Shown one piece after another: positions 63,507 through 64,000 of a stretch of DNA of 64,000 nt; the stretch's first letter is position 1; each line of letters starts with the position of its first letter. The notes beneath the pieces are model-generated. The model saw nothing but the letters and a program-made list of their open reading frames with translations. It was not told where the DNA came from and did not search any database. The position numbers and the translations under genes were made by a program. This DNA comes from an uncultured Tenacibaculum sp. Lineage in GTDB: Bacteria; Bacteroidota; Bacteroidia; Flavobacteriales; Flavobacteriaceae. Where the stretch lies: NCBI RefSeq assembly GCF_947498805.1, contig NZ_CANMLT010000002.1, forward strand, positions 372,001-436,000. Reading direction: 5' to 3'.

Positions 63507-64000
63507 ATGAGAATAATTTCAGGAAAATATAAAAGTAAACGTATTACTGCACCAAAGAACTTACCTGTTCGACCTACTACGGATATGGCGAAAGAAGCCC
63601 TATTTAATATTTTAAATAATCTATTTTATTTCGAAGGAATTTCTGTTCTGGACTTATTTTCTGGAACTGGAAACATTAGTTATGAATTCGCTTCAAGAGG
63701 TACCGAAAATATTTATGCCGTAGATGCTCATTATGCTTGCATTAAGTTTATAAATCAAACTGCAAAAGACTTAGATGTAGACATTACCACTTTTAAAAGT
63801 GATGTGTATAAATTTCTAGGAAAAACTAATCTTAGTACAGATGTAATCTTTGCTGATCCTCCTTATGACTTTGAAGAAAATCAATTCTTAAAGATTGCTG
63901 ATCTTGTTTTTGAAAACAAACTATTAAATGAAGATGGCGTTTTAATTATTGAGCACTCTAAACAAACCAATTTAAGTGAGCATCCTCAATTTAGCTATGA
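63507..64000 (+). CDS. rsmD: 16S rRNA (guanine966-N2)-methyltransferase, N-terminal part (cut by window edge)
   Basis: The ORF starts MRIISGKYKSKRITAPKNLPVRPTTD and runs off the right edge after about 164 residues. It has the RsmD motifs VLDLFSGTGNISYEFASRG (SAM site, near residue 47) and FADPPYDF (DPPY catalytic motif, near residue 115). It methylates G966 of 16S rRNA in the 30S subunit. Coupled to the DUF3822 gene. Confidence 0.93.
   Translation, partial: MRIISGKYKSKRITAPKNLPVRPTTDMAKEALFNILNNLFYFEGISVLDLFSGTGNISYEFASRGTENIYAVDAHYACIKFINQTAKDLDVDITTFKSDVYKFLGKTNLSTDVIFADPPYDFEENQFLKIADLVFENKLLNEDGVLIIEHSKQTNLSEHPQFSY

Noticed and set aside
1..64000. tRNA, rRNA, insertion sequences, prophage, CRISPR arrays
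   Set aside because: None found: no cloverleaf-like arms with CCA or T-loop motif, no transposase or integrase motifs, no regular repeat-spacer array.

Overview
The window is about 64 kb of an AT-rich genome from a Flavobacteriaceae-type bacterium (phylum Bacteroidota), probably a marine genus. The evidence is the gliding-motility pair gldF/gldG, a secreted enzyme ending in a type IX secretion (T9SS) sorting domain, many Bacteroidota-typical families (DUF2911, TPR histidine kinases, DUF3822 beside rsmD, PIG-L deacetylase), an absence of Shine-Dalgarno sites, and repeated matches to the Bacteroidota -7 promoter element TAnnTTTG. No rRNA, tRNA, insertion sequence, prophage or CRISPR array was found. 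The genus is not established by anything I can read.

Layout. 0-6.9 kb: phoH (cut by the left edge), SAM hydroxide adenosyltransferase, small monooxygenase and RDD genes running into gldFG, then an epimerase-like gene and an aquaporin on the other strand, and a DUF2911 protein. 7-12.3 kb: a secreted neutral ceramidase with a T9SS tail, an SRPBCC protein, and an AraC regulator with a membrane protein and a short-chain dehydrogenase. 12.3-18.3 kb (minus strand): a sodium/solute symporter preceded by an unlisted 35-aa membrane peptide and a lipoprotein, then a PhoX-like lipoprotein overlapping an imelysin/di-haem peroxidase fusion. 18.3-20.25 kb: a stretch with no ordinary gene that appears to hold a series of tiny transcription units (structured RNAs and 31-39-codon ORFs, most with recognisable promoters and terminators), ending in a 73-aa lipoprotein. 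20.3-23 kb: a TPR histidine kinase, apparently without a canonical start codon, and its response regulator. 23-41.8 kb: mostly housekeeping and stress genes (acs, TauE, Dps/OxyR, aroB, proline dehydrogenase, typA, M48 protease, msrB, acetyltransferase, DinB-like proteins, two serine hydrolases).

41.8-52.3 kb is the most distinctive locus. A long structured leader containing a 57-aa ORF precedes an operon of a TolC-like outer-membrane protein, an HlyD-like adaptor, a UDP-N-acetylhexosamine 6-dehydrogenase, a zinc-ribbon protein with a degenerate GGDEF-like end, a membrane processive family-2 glycosyltransferase and a large surface lipoprotein. A convergent lipoprotein with an extremely acidic tail closes it. 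I read this as a synthase-dependent exopolysaccharide (probably uronic-acid-containing) production and export system in which TolC/HlyD form the conduit and no ABC transporter is encoded. A rare element, GCCCCCCG, sits exactly 5 nt before the ATG of both the leader ORF and the convergent lipoprotein, which suggests shared control.

52.4-64 kb: ffh, folD, pepE, a lipoprotein, an AprA-like methyltransferase, a PIG-L deacetylase, a RecD-like helicase, a small membrane protein, DUF3822 and rsmD (cut by the right edge).
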